Numbered from the stretch's first letter, positions 46,204 through 55,664 are shown. The stretch: DNA of 64,000 nucleotides from Pseudonocardia sp. CNS-004 (GCA_001942185.1 MKJV01000097.1:1-64000), one strand, 5' to 3'. The notes: generated by a model from the sequence alone, not told the origin. Numbers and translations are program-made.

Positions 46204-48874
46204 TCACACCCGCAGCGCCCGCAGCGCGGGATCGTCGCTCGGTGGTGGGGCCACGCGGATCCGGGCGTCCACGGCGATGCACTCGCCGGACCGGACGATC
46301 AGGGGGTTGAGGTCGAGCTCGACGACCTCGGGAATGCGCTCCGCGAGCCGGGCGACGCGGACAATCACGTCGCGTACCGCGCCGCGGTCCGGTCCGGTGC
46401 CGCGGGTCGAACAGGCGCTCCCCGGCGCGGAAGCCGTCGAGGACCTCCTCGGCGTCCGCCTCGGTGAGCGGGACGAGCCGGTGGGCGCGGTCGGCCGCGA
46501 GGTCGGTGACGGTGCCGCCCAGCCCGACCGCGAGGAGCGGCCCGAACACCGGGTCGGAGACGACACCGACGAGCAGCTCGGGTCCCGCGGGAGCCATCGG
46601 TTGCACGAGCAGCCCGCGCAGCCGCTCCCCGAACCGGAGAGCCAGCTGCTCGGCGGCGCGCGCGACCGCATCCCGTGATTCCAGGTTCAGCCGCACCCCA
46701 CCCGCCTCCGCTTTGTGCAGCACGCCTTCGGCGATCGCCTTGAGCGCCACCGGCCGGTCGGCATCAGCGAACGCGGCGACGGCCCGTTCCGGCCCGTCGA
46801 CGACCACGCCACGCTGGACCGGCAGCCCGAACGCGTCCAGAACGTCCTGCACCTCGCCAGGGCCGAGCCAGCCTCCGTCCGGGTGCGCGGCGAGGAACCT
46901 CTCGATGACACCAGCGGCCACCGCGACGTCGACGCCCTCGACGGTGGCGGTTCCCCGCGGCCTCGCCAACCACGCCGACCGCTCGGCGGCGCCCGCGAGC
47001 GCGAACGCCGCCGCGGCCGGGTCGGCGAAACAGGGCACGCGGGTGCGGCCCTCCTCGTCGAGCAGCGACACCACGTGCTCGGCCTGCCCCAATCGGACCG
47101 CCAGCAAGGGTGTGCGCTGCTGGACGGTAGCGGCGCGGGCGATGCCGGGGAACGGGTCGGCCAGCGCCGTCGGCACCGTCAGCGCGATCACGGCGTCGAC
47201 CTCCGGGGCCTCGCGCAGCACCCTGACGGCATCGCCGAAGACCTCGGGTGCGACGACCGCCCCGGTGTCCGCCGGGTTCGCGACGCTCGCGCCCTCCGGG
47301 AGGCGCCGGGCCAACCGACGTCGAGTGCGCTCCGACAGCGGGGGCAGCTCCAGCCGCGCGGCGATGCACGCGTCCGCCGCGAGGACACCGGCCCCGCCCG
47401 CGTTGCTGATCACCGCCACCCGCCTGCCGGCCGGCAGTGGCTGCCACGACAGTGTTGCGATCAGCGCGGCGAGCTCGTCGAGCCGGTCGACCGCGAGCAC
47501 CCCGGCCTGGCGGAACAACGCATCCCGCGTGACTCGCGGCGTCGCGCTCGACGCGGTGTGCGACGCCGCCGCCAGCTGCCCGGCCTCGGAGCTGCCCGAC
47601 CGGAGCGTCAGCACCGGCACCCGCGCCGCCAGCCCGCGGGCGAACCGGGAGAACTTGCGCGGGTTGCCGAACGACTCCAGGTACAGCACCGCCATCCGGG
47701 TGTTCCGGTCGCCCTGCCACCACAGCAACATGTCGTTGCCGCTCACGTCGTACTTGTCGCCCGTCGACACCATCGTGGACGTGCCGAGGCCCAGCCTGCG
47801 CAGCTCGGCCAGCACGGCGATCGCCACTCCCCCGGACTGCGTGACCAGACCGACGTCCCCGGACGGGCTCGTCCCCGCGAACCCGGCGTCGAGCCGCACC
47901 GCGGGGTCGGTGTTGGCCACCCCGAGGCAGTTCGGGCCGACCATCCGCAGGTCGTAGCGGCGCACGGCCTCGATCAGGCGCACCGCGAGGGCCGGGTCCG
48001 CCGACACCCCGGACGAGATCACCAGCAGTGCGCGCACGCCACGCCGTCCGCAGTCCTCCGCCACATGGGGCACCGCCTGCGCCGGAACGCACACCACCGC
48101 GAGGTCCACCGGGTCCGGCAGGTCCGCGACCGAGGCGTAGCAGTCGACCCCGCACACCCGCGCGGCGTGCGGATTCACCGCGACCAGCCGCCCCGTGTAG
48201 CCGGCGGCGACGAGGTTCGCGAGCACGGCGTGACCGACCGAGTCCGGCTTGCGACCCGCGCCCACCACAGCCACCGAACGAGGTGCCAGCACCGCGGAGA
48301 GGCTCGCCACGTCGGCGCGTTCTTCCCGCTCGGCCAGCGCGGCGAGGTACCGCTCGTCCGGCTCCAGGTCCACCTCTACGTGCAGCTCGCCATCTACGAC
48401 ACGCATCCGCGACGGCAGCCCGAGCCCGTCGAACACCCGGCGCATCGCGACGTTCTCCCCGAGCACCTCCGCGACGAGCCGCCGAACTCCCTTCCTGCGC
48501 GCGTGCGAGCCCAGGTGCTCCAGCAGCAAGGTGCCCATCCCGTGCGCCTGCTCGTGGTGAGCCACGACGAGCGCCACCTCAGCGGTGGCAGGCTCGTCGA
48601 CGGTCACGCACTCCGCGACGCCGACCAGCCGCTCACCACGGAACGCACCGACCGCCAGGTACCCGGGGTCGCTCCGCCGCATCAGCTCCGCCGCACGCGG
48701 GAGGACGCCGGCGCTGAAGAAGCGCAGGTACCGGTCGTACGCAGGCAGGGTTCGGTACATCTCGTCGACGAGCGGGGCGTCGGCGCCGTCCAGCTCGCGC
48801 ATCCGCACGATCGATCCGTCGGCGAGGAGCGCACGCACGACCAGGGCAGCGGTTCTCTCGGCTACACGCGACAT
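46204..48874 (-). CDS. GNAT acetyltransferase / ADP-forming acyl-CoA synthetase fusion (frameshifted near 46401)
   Basis: Restored 889 residues. An N-terminal GNAT domain (about 1-170: VDEPATAEVALVVAHHEQAH, GMGTLLLEHLGSHARRKGV) is followed by a CoA-binding Rossmann domain (APRSVAVVGAGRKPDSVGHA), a succinyl-CoA-ligase-like domain (GPNCLGVANTDP; VTQSGGVAIAVLA; SHTASSA with the likely phospho-His) and an ATP-grasp domain (PVALKAIAEGVLHKAEAGGV; GLLVQPMAPAGPELLVGVV). This is the protein-acetyltransferase (Pat) class. The synthetase half could convert acetyl-CoA, ADP and phosphate to acetate and ATP, or be a regulatory domain. A DosR-like box is 60 bp upstream. Confidence 0.88.
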
Positions 48875-48933
48875 GACCAGCGATCGTCCACCGAGGTCCG
48901 GTTCACCGGCAGGGCCCTTCCGCGCCCCGCACC

Positions 48934-48947
48934 GGGACGAACGACCC
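48934..48947. promoter_or_regulatory. DosR-like box (GGGACGAACGACCC)
   Basis: Palindromic arms in the divergent region between the GNAT/synthetase (48874) and Acg (49054) genes. Confidence 0.5.
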
Positions 48948-49053
48948 TGCCAGGGGCGAGGGCGACGACCCAGCCTGGACCACGTACACCTTCCGCCTCC
49001 GAGCCAGGGGAGAAGACAGTGGTGGTAACCCCCGACAGCCGGGCAGCGCGGCG

Positions 49054-50043
49054 ATGACCAGCACAGCCGTCGACGAGAAGACCGTGCTGGCCGCGCTGCG
49101 GCTGGCCGTCCGCGCCCCGTCGGTGCACAACAGCCAACCCTGGGCGTGGCGCGTGTACGGGAACACCGTCGATCTCTACTCCGACCTGTCCCGCCACATC
49201 CCCGCGACCGATCCGCAGGGCCGGGACCTGGTGATGAGCTGCGGCGCCGCGCTGCACCACCTGCTCGTCGCACTGGCCGCCTCCGGCTGGGCCGGTCAAG
49301 TGCACCGGCTCCCCGATCCGCAGCGCCCCGACCACCTCGCCTCCGTCGAGCTCGCCCCGGGCACCCCCACCGGCGCCGACGCCGACCTCGCCTCCGTGAT
49401 TCCGCACCGCCGCACCGACCGGCGCAGGTTCAGCTCGTGGCCGGTGCCGGGCGAGGTGATCGGCGGGATGACCGAGCTCGTCGAGCGCAACGGCCTCACG
49501 CTGCAGGCGGTCACCGAACCGCGGCTGCGCTGGCGGCTGTACAAGGCGATCGCCGCGGCCTCGGAGACCCAGGAGGCCGATCCGCTCTACGCCGCCGAGC
49601 TCGCCCGCTGGAGCGGCGCCCGGCCGGAGCGACGGACGGCGTGCCGTCCGCGAACGTGCCCTGGCCGGGACCGGCCCGCGGCCGGATGCCGATGCGCAGC
49701 TACGCCCACCCGACGATGGTCGATTCGCTGCGGCAGGGCGAACCGGAGAACGCCGCCCTCCTCTTGCTGTCGACCTTCGCCGACACCCGCGCGGCTGGCT
49801 GCGTGCCGGCGAGGTCACGAGTGCCGTCCTCCTCACCGCCACCTTGGCGGGGCTCGCGAGCAGCCCCCTCACCCAGCCGTTGGAGGTCCACGAGACCCGC
49901 GGGTTCGTCCGCGACCACGTCGGGGCCGTGAAGACCGCCCACCCGCAGATCCTGCTGCGGCTCGGCTGGGCACTCCCCGCGCCCGCGAGCTGCCTGCCAC
50001 TCCACGCCGTCCACTCGAGGATGTGGTGGCTATCGGCCGCTGA
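49054..50043 (+). CDS. Acg-family nitroreductase-like protein (three frameshifts)
   Basis: Restored about 329 residues. RAPSVHNSQPWAWRVYGNTV, VDLYSDLSRHIPATDPQGRD, CGAALHHLLVALAASGWAG, HRRTDRRRF, then TDGVPSANVPWPGPA in a second frame, LRAGEVTSAVLLTATLAGLA in a third, and RPLEDVVAIGR back in the first. Breaks fall near 49625, 49800 and 49985. FMN-binding residues are intact. It is transcribed divergently from the acyl-CoA synthetase. Confidence 0.85.
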   Translation: MTSTAVDEKTVLAALRLAVRAPSVHNSQPWAWRVYGNTVDLYSDLSRHIPATDPQGRDLVMSCGAALHHLLVALAASGWAGQVHRLPDPQRPDHLASVELAPGTPTGADADLASVIPHRRTDRRRFSSWPVPGEVIGGMTELVERNGLTLQAVTEPRLRWRLYKAIAAASETQEADPLYAAELARWSGARPERRTACRPRTCPGRDRPAAGCRCAATPTRRWSIRCGRANRRTPPSSCCRPSPTPARLAACRRGHECRPPHRHLGGAREQPPHPAVGGPRDPRVRPRPRRGREDRPPADPAAARLGTPRARELPATPRRPLEDVVAIGR

Positions 50044-50084
50044 ACCGACCATGTCGGGGAATGGCCGGGCCAGCCTGAACGTCA

Positions 50085-50098
50085 TACCCCCGGGGGTA
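50085..50098 (+). promoter_or_regulatory. CsoR/CstR-type operator (TACCCCCGGGGGTA)
   Basis: A perfect 14-bp palindrome 21 bp before the regulator start. G-tract palindromes of the form TACCCC...GGGGTA are the known operators of CsoR-family repressors, so autoregulation is likely. Confidence 0.75.
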
Positions 50099-50119
50099 GG
50101 CGAGAGGCAGGAGCGGGAC

Positions 50120-50386
50120 ATGGACGTGGACAGTGGACAGCTGGTGGATGTGCTCGGGCGGCTGCGGCGGGTGCAGGGCCAGATCGGCGGGATCGTGCGC
50201 ATGATCGAGGAGGGCCGCGATTGCTCGGATGTGGTGACGCAGCTCGCGGCCGCTTCCCGGGCGTTGGACCGTGCCGGATTCAAGATCATTGCCACAGGCA
50301 TGCGGCAGTGCATGGCGCAGGACGACGCGGGAACCCGCCGGCTGGACGAGGAGGAGCTGGAGCGGCTGTTCCTGTCCCTCGCCTGA
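50120..50386 (+). CDS. CsoR-family regulator, probably persulfide-sensing (CstR-like)
   Basis: 88 residues, all helical. RLRRVQGQIGGIVRMIEEGR and C35, then C64 in ATGMRQC. Copper-sensing CsoR uses Cys-His-Cys; the His four residues before the second Cys is Gly60 here. CstR persulfide sensors keep only the two Cys. The neighbouring rhodanese and TauE/SafE genes support a sulfane-sulfur sensor. Start at 50120 has AGGAG, and a palindromic operator lies immediately upstream. Confidence 0.85.
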   Translation: MDVDSGQLVDVLGRLRRVQGQIGGIVRMIEEGRDCSDVVTQLAAASRALDRAGFKIIATGMRQCMAQDDAGTRRLDEEELERLFLSLA

Positions 50387-50633
50387 CTGTGAGGCTGGTT
50401 TAGCCGGTTCGGTAATGGTGGGCTGGTGATGACAGCAGCGGGTGTGACCCTTCGCCTGACTGGCGTGATGCCTTCGAGCCGACTTGTCCGCCTGCTGCTG
50501 TCGGCACCGGCCCGGCCGGAGTAGCTGGCCTGATCAGGAGCATGACCGCCAGTAGCCGCTGGCGTGTCTCGTCACAGTCCTGCCGACTCCGATCCGGACC
50601 GGACCTCACGTCCCTCCAGGTCAGGAGAACGCC
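50387..50633. other. Non-coding, probable left flank of IS110-type element
   Basis: No gene fits. IS110-family elements carry a long non-coding region (source of the bridge RNA) before the transposase, and this stretch is in that position. Ends could not be defined. Confidence 0.35.
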
Positions 50634-51100
50634 TTGCCCATGCTGGCAGAACTGGTCGAACTCGTCATCGGGGTCGACACCCACACCGACACCCACACCG
50701 CCGCCGTGCTCGCGGCCGACACCCACGCCGTGCTGGCCACCGTCACGGTGAGCGCCGATGAGGACGGCTACGCCGACCTGGTCGCGCTGGCCGATGCTCA
50801 CGGCGGGCTACGCGGCTGGGCGATCGAGGGCACCGGCGGCTACGGCGCCGGCCCGGCCCGACACCTCGACCAGCTCGGTGAGCTGATCGTCGAGCTCGAC
50901 CGCCCGGTCCGCCCGCACGCCGGGCCGGCGCGAAATCCGACCCGATCGACGCCGAACGTGCCGCCCGCGACGCGCTCGCCCGCACCCAGCTGGCGCAGCC
51001 CAAGACCGGGCCGGAACGGGCCAGCCTGCAGATCCTGCTCACCGCACGCCGGGCCGCAGTCGCCGCGGCCAGCAACGCCCAACGCCAGCTGCGCGCGCTG
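50634..51100 (+). mobile_element. IS110-family transposase remnant
   Basis: The N-terminal DEDD domain start (VIGVDTHTDTHTAAVLAADT; WAIEGTGGYGAGPARHLDQL) is clear, then a frameshift near 50935 leads to KSDPIDAERAARDALARTQ and ARRAAVAAASNAQRQLRAL in another frame. The C-terminal serine-containing transposase domain is absent; the sequence passes directly into a rhodanese domain. It is a dead, truncated insertion inside the sulfur module. Confidence 0.8.
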
Positions 51101-51409
51101 GTGATCATCATCGACGCCCTCGCCGACGGTCGGCCGCTGCGCTCCTACCCGGTCACCGACTTCACCGGGCTGGCCAAGGCCCGCGAGCAGGGACCGGTGC
51201 AGGTCCTCGACACCCGACGCAACGACGAACGGGCCCTCGGCTTCGTGGCCGGGTCCCACCACATCCCGCTGCACGAACTGGCCGACCGCATCAGCGAGGT
51301 CCCCCAGGGCGAGGTGTGGGTCTACTGCGGCTCCGGCTACCGCGCGTCCATCGCCGCCTCGGTGCTGGACCGCCCCGGCCGCCAGGTCGTGCTGATCAAC
51401 GACTCCTAG
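51101..51409 (+). pseudogene. C-terminal rhodanese domain of a truncated MBL-fold/rhodanese protein
   Basis: 102 residues remain. ADGRPLRSYPVTDFTGLAKA begins in the linker; VQVLDTRRNDERALGFVAGS and the active loop WVYCGSGYRA (C76) make a complete rhodanese. In related actinobacterial proteins this domain follows a metallo-beta-lactamase persulfide dioxygenase domain, here missing and replaced by the IS110 remnant. A frameshift at the stop hides a longer tail (GLEDEYPTEGAGAS, to the TGA at 51489). The GTG at 51101 could allow translation of the isolated rhodanese. Confidence 0.65.
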
Positions 51410-51486
51410 GCCGCTGCGGCTGCAGCGGGCCTGGAGGACGAGTACCCCACCGAGGGGGCCGGCGCGAGCGACGGGAGGTTTCCCCG

Positions 51487-52134
51487 ATGACCCGGCCCCA
51501 CCAGCACACCCATCCGGAGCGGGTCGATGCGGTCACTGTCCGCGCGTGGTTGGCCCAGCCTGACACGGTGATGGTGCTGGACGTCCGCACCCCGGCGGAG
51601 TTCGAGGCCGCGCACATCCGCGGCTCCTGCAACGTGCCGCTGAACCTGCTCGAAGAGCACGCCGAGCAGCTGGCCGCCCGGCTCGACCGCCACGTCGTGC
51701 TCGTCTGCCGGTCCGGGCCGCGGGCCGCACAGGCCCGACAGCGCCTGGCCGCCGTCGGTGCGGACCGGGTTCACGTCCTCGACGGCGGCATCAACGCGTA
51801 CGCCCGCAGCCATGGCAATGGCGACGGCGACACCGACGGCAGCCTCGTGCAGGGCAGGGCCCGCTGGTCCCTGGAGCGCCAGGTCCGCCTCGTCGCGGGC
51901 GCGCTGGTGCTGGCCGGACTGGTCGCCGGGCTGCGCGCCCCCGGAGCACGGCTGCTCTCCGCCGGGATCGGGGTCGGACTGGCCCTGTCCGCGCTGACCG
52001 ACACCTGCACCATGGCTCGGATCCTGTCCGCGCTGCCCTACAACCGGGGCCCCCGCGACCGGACACCCGCTGAGGTCCTCGCCCAGCTCCCGACCGGGGC
52101 GGCGGCCCGACCCGAGCCGTCGTCCGCCGAGTAG
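51487..52134 (+). CDS. Rhodanese with membrane DUF2892 domain
   Basis: 215 residues. The rhodanese part (1-110) has VMVLDVRTPAEFEAAHIRGS and catalytic C74 in VLVCRSGPRA. The second part has two transmembrane segments (LVAGALVLAGLVAGLRAP; LLSAGIGVGLALSALT) and DTCTMARILSALPYN, typical of the YgaP-type arrangement. It would transfer sulfane sulfur near the membrane. The TauE/SafE gene begins 4 bp later. Confidence 0.88.
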   Translation: MTRPHQHTHPERVDAVTVRAWLAQPDTVMVLDVRTPAEFEAAHIRGSCNVPLNLLEEHAEQLAARLDRHVVLVCRSGPRAAQARQRLAAVGADRVHVLDGGINAYARSHGNGDGDTDGSLVQGRARWSLERQVRLVAGALVLAGLVAGLRAPGARLLSAGIGVGLALSALTDTCTMARILSALPYNRGPRDRTPAEVLAQLPTGAAARPEPSSAE

Positions 52135-52137
52135 CCC

Positions 52138-52919
52138 GTGCTCGCGGGGACCGCACTCGGGCTGGTCATCGGGCTGCTGCTCGGGCTGCTCGGCGGCGGC
52201 GGGTCGATCCTGACCGTGCCCGCCCTGGTATACGGCGCCGGGGTGCCACTGGCCGCGGCCGTGCCGATGTCGCTGCTCGTCGTGGGGATCTCCGCCGCGG
52301 CTGCCCTGCTGCCCCGGCTGCGGCACGGCCAGATCGCGTGGCGCATCGCCGGGGTGTTCGGGGCCGCCGGGGGTGGGGCGGCGTTCGCGGGTGCAACGGT
52401 CAACCGGCTGCTCGCCCCCCGGGTCGTGCTGGTCGGGTTCGCCGTGCTCATGGTCCTCGCCGCGGTGCGGATGCTGCGCGAACAGACCACCGAGGGCGGG
52501 GATTGCGCGCTGCCCGGGGGCGGGGTGAACTGGCGCGGCTGTCTGCCCAAGGCCATCGGCTCGGGGCTGGTGGTCGGGTTCCTCACCGGCCTGTTCGGCG
52601 TCGGCGGCGGCTTCCTGATCATTCCCGCCCTCGTGCTGCTCCTGGGCCTGCCCATGGCCGTGGCCGTGGGCACCTCCCTTCTGGTCATCATCGTCAACTC
52701 CGCGGCCGGATTCGCCGCCCACGCCGGCGACACCGCCCTGGACTACAGGTTGACCGCCGCGTTCACCCTCGCCGCGATCGTCGGCTCCATGATCGCCGGC
52801 CGGTCGCCACTCGGCTGCCTGCCGACCGGCTCCGCCGCTGGTCCGCCTACCTCGTCCTCGCCGTCGCGGCGTTCGTCACTGTCCAGACCCTGATCCACCC
52901 TGCGGCCGTGACCGGCTGA
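52138..52919 (+). CDS. TauE/SafE family sulfite/anion exporter (frameshifted near 52803)
   Basis: Restored 260 residues with about eight helices and the internal duplication GLVIGLLLGLLGGGGSILTV and GLVVGFLTGLFGVGGGFLII. One missing G breaks the last helix; repair gives RVATRLPADRLRRWSAYLVL and stop at 52919. GTG start at 52138 follows the rhodanese stop. With a persulfide regulator and rhodaneses, it likely exports sulfite or thiosulfate. Confidence 0.88.
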
Positions 52920-53036
52920 ACGGTGGCGACGATCGGAGGTAATACGGTGCCGGGACGATGCGGCCTCACATCCGATTCACGGCCGGACGCAGCGTGGCGC
53001 TGATCTCTCAGCGGCCGCTTACGCGGAGAGGCTGCC

Positions 53037-53912
53037 TCATGGTCGCGTCGGCCGCACGACGGCAACCGGGCAGGCCGCCCCGTGCACCATGGCGTTGCTG
53101 ACCGAGCCGAGGATCAGCCCGACCAGCTCTCCGTGTCCGCGAGACCCGACGACGACGAGTTGCGCTTCCTCCGACAGCTCCCGTAGCCGGCGGGCGGGAG
53201 AGCTGTGACTCACGATCCGCCGGACGGGGAGGTCCGGATACTTCTCGCCCCACCCGGCAAGGCTCTCCGCGACGTCCCGCTCCGCATCGGCGACGAGCTC
53301 GCTCCACATCGGCGCGGTCCGCGCGTCACCGGGCGGGTCACCCCAGGTGTGCACGGCGACCAGCGGCACGCCCCGCTCGGCGGCAGCCTCGAACGCGAAG
53401 GCGAGCACAGCCTCGCCCCTGGGGGAGGCGTCCACACCGACGACGACCGGGGCCGTGCTGCCGTGGTCCTCGCCCCGGACCACCACCACCGGGCACGCCG
53501 CGTGCGTCGCCACCCCGACGGCGGTCGAGCCGGCCAGTGCGGAGGCGATCCGCCCGCCCTGACCCGCGCCGACCACCAGCAGGCCCGCGCCGCGCGACTC
53601 CGATGCGAGCACGGCGACCGGGAAGCCGACGACGGTCTCGCGACCGATCGCCACATCGGGAACGACCTCCTTCGCCGCCGTCTCCGCTTCCTCGAGGCCT
53701 GTTGCGGCCAGCTCGAACAGCCTGTCCGCGACGCTGTACCCGGGAACGGGAGCGCCGACGGTGGGGCGGTCCAACCACTCCACGGCGGTGACCAGGCGCA
53801 GGCCTGCGCCGCGCCGCGCCGCCTCGGCCGCCGCCCAACGGACGGCTTCCACCGCTTCCGACGAGCCGTCGACGCCGACGACGATGCGCCGCTGATCCTG
53901 AAGTGTGCTCAT
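53037..53912 (-). CDS. Tandem-domain universal stress protein
   Basis: 291 residues, intact. RRIVVGVDGSSEAVEAVRWA, VVGAGQGGRIASALAGSTAV, APVVVGVDASPRGEAVLAFA, VVGSRGHGELVGLILGSVSN. Both nucleotide loops are present, the first imperfect. Start at 53912 (MSTLQDQRRI) fits the family. Convergent with the sulfur module. Confidence 0.92.
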   Translation of the reverse strand: MSTLQDQRRIVVGVDGSSEAVEAVRWAAAEAARRGAGLRLVTAVEWLDRPTVGAPVPGYSVADRLFELAATGLEEAETAAKEVVPDVAIGRETVVGFPVAVLASESRGAGLLVVGAGQGGRIASALAGSTAVGVATHAACPVVVVRGEDHGSTAPVVVGVDASPRGEAVLAFAFEAAAERGVPLVAVHTWGDPPGDARTAPMWSELVADAERDVAESLAGWGEKYPDLPVRRIVSHSSPARRLRELSEEAQLVVVGSRGHGELVGLILGSVSNAMVHGAACPVAVVRPTRP

Positions 53913-53995
53913 CGGGATGGTCCTCTCTGTCGGGCCCGCGTTCACGGTGCGGCAGCGCCCGGATCGGCGGCAGCACCGATCGGCCCGGGGCGACC

Positions 53996-54009
53996 GGGTC
54001 GTTCAGCTC
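53996..54009 (-). promoter_or_regulatory. Weak DosR-like half site (GGGTCGTTCAGCTC)
   Basis: Only the GGGTCGTTC half matches; it lies 84 bp upstream of the USP at 53912, the usual distance. Confidence 0.3.
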
Positions 54010-54080
54010 GAATGGCAGCGGGGAACCAGCGGCCGAAACGGGAACGGCTCACCCGCCGAGATGCCCTTCTGATAGCCGAT

Positions 54081-54118
54081 CCGAAGTTGTGTGAGCCTGT
54101 GCTCACCCTCCACTTCGG
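54081..54118. repeat. Nested inverted repeat
   Basis: CCGAAGT and ACTTCGG enclose GTGAGC and GCTCAC. It lies in the divergent region between the USP and lipoprotein genes, so may be a regulator site or a leader hairpin. Confidence 0.5.
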
Positions 54119-54245
54119 ACAGAAACCCATTCGTCCGGATTCAGCCCGTTTGTGGAGGCAGGTCGCGGTTCCTCAGCGCAGCCACAGGGTTCGTCGTGAT
54201 TCTGGGATCACCTCGAGATGTGAAATTCCAGAACAGGAGACCGCA

Positions 54246-54608
54246 ATGATCGCTGGCACGGCACGACTGGCCGTTGCATGCGCTGCCGGAGTCCTCGCCT
54301 TCGGCCTGGCCGCGTGCGGCGGCTCGGCGAGCACCGCCGGTGCGCCGGCGCCCGCCACGACCGGAAGCGGCACCGGCCCGACCGCACCCGCGGGCAAGGT
54401 GTCGGCGAACACCGCCTCAGAGGACGAGATCGCAGCCGCTCTGGAGCGCGCGGGCGTGAGCAATCCCGAACGGTGGGCGGAAGAGGTCGTCGAGTACCGC
54501 CCGTACCCCGCCGACGACCCGAACCTCACCACGCTCCGGGAGAACCTCGCCAAGTACAACCCGGGGCAGGAGACGACCGACCGGATCGTCTCTGCGCTCG
54601 CCCCGTGA
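54246..54608 (+). CDS. Secreted lipoprotein, function unknown
   Basis: 120 residues. A lipoprotein signal (ARLAVACAAGVLAFGLAACG, lipobox LAAC) is followed by a Ser/Thr/Gly/Pro linker and a folded helical part: KVSANTASEDEIAAALERAG, VSNPERWAEEVVEYRPYP, NLTTLRENLAKYN. The VSANTASEDEIAAAL repeat looks like a helix-hairpin-helix of the ComEA kind. Start has CAGGAGA upstream. Its stop overlaps the next GTG. Confidence 0.75.
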   Translation: MIAGTARLAVACAAGVLAFGLAACGGSASTAGAPAPATTGSGTGPTAPAGKVSANTASEDEIAAALERAGVSNPERWAEEVVEYRPYPADDPNLTTLRENLAKYNPGQETTDRIVSALAP

Positions 54609-55089
54609 GCGAGTCGCTCACGGCCACCGGCACACCGGTCATGCTGCTCGTTCGACGCGGTCTCATCGCGCTGACCGTGGTGAGTATGCTCTCCACCGCA
54701 TTCGAGCTGGCGGCCGAAAGGCACTGGAACGGCGTCGAACAGCTCGTCCCGTGGCTGGCCCTCGCCGTGCTCGTCGCGGCGACGACGCTGCACCTGTTCT
54801 TCGGCGAACGGAGCACGACGATCACCCGGTGCTCGCTCTGATCGTGCTCGGGGCGTCGCTGTACGGCGTCGTCGACCACGTCCTGGTCAACTTCCACGCC
54901 GGGGAGCTCGACCAGCGCTTCGCCGACACCTGGGACTCGCTGCCCCTGCCCGTGCGGGGCTGGTACGCGGTCACCAAGACGGTCGGGCCTGCTCCGACGC
55001 TCGCGCCGGGTGTCCTCGGCCAGGCAGCCCTGTTGCTCCTGCTCGCCACCCTGTGCAACGCACCTCCCGGCAGGAGGCGCGCCGCCTGA
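54605..55089 (+). CDS. Membrane protein, function unknown (frameshifted near 54829)
   Basis: Restored 161 residues with four hydrophobic segments (LIALTVVSMLSTAFELAA; LVPWLALAVLVAATTLHLFF; VLALIVLGASLYGVVDHVLV; APGVLGQAALLLLLATLC). One added G near 54829 gives TRVLALIVLG. GTG overlaps the lipoprotein stop. It may anchor or process the lipoprotein. Confidence 0.7.
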
Positions 55090-55103
55090 CGCAGGGCTGC
55101 CCG

Positions 55104-55538
55104 TCATCCCGCGTGCGTCGGGTGGTGTGCGGCCTGGACGCGGTGGACGACCACCGGGGCCAGCGCGGTCCAGATCGGGACGAGGAGCCAGATCCGACTC
55201 GCGGTGACGTCGTAGTCGGCGAGCATCGTCGCCCAGGACAGGCCCTCGACGAGCCGGCCCCAAGCGAACTCGAAGGTCAGCGTCATCGCCACCCAGGCAA
55301 GGCCGATCCCCCACGCTTGCCGTTCGGTCGGGATCGGGCGGCGCCGGTGCAGCCACCAGACGTAGCCGGTCAGGGTCGCGAGGAGGATCACCGTGGCCAG
55401 CGCCCTCGCCGCGGTCTCCCCCAGGAGGGGCTGGGTGACCACGGCCCGGAAGGTGCCGTTGACCAACGCGAGCACGAGCATCCCGAACCAACCTGGAATC
55501 CATGTCCGCCACACCGTTCGGGCCTCGTTCGTCTCCAT
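55104..55538 (-). CDS. Small membrane protein, function unknown
   Basis: 144 residues with four helices (GWFGMLVLALVNGTFRAVVT; RALATVILLATLTGYVWWLH; WGIGLAWVAMTLTFEFAWGR; ASRIWLLVPIWTALAPVVVH). No known domain is recognised. Divergent from the WS/DGAT gene with a DosR-like box between. Confidence 0.7.
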   Translation of the reverse strand: METNEARTVWRTWIPGWFGMLVLALVNGTFRAVVTQPLLGETAARALATVILLATLTGYVWWLHRRRPIPTERQAWGIGLAWVAMTLTFEFAWGRLVEGLSWATMLADYDVTASRIWLLVPIWTALAPVVVHRVQAAHHPTHAG

Positions 55539-55597
55539 GACCGCAGGCTCCACGGCGCTGGCCGAGCCGGACAGGGGCCGGACGGCCGCTCGCCGCA

Positions 55598-55611
55598 GGA
55601 CCTCCGACCGG
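55598..55611. promoter_or_regulatory. DosR-like box (AGGACCTCCGACCG)
   Basis: 54 bp upstream of the WS/DGAT start and 60 bp from the divergent membrane gene. Confidence 0.55.
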
Positions 55612-55664
55612 GGCCGCACCCCGCCACCCCCGGAACGCTGGATGGCGCCGACCGGAGGAGTGCC

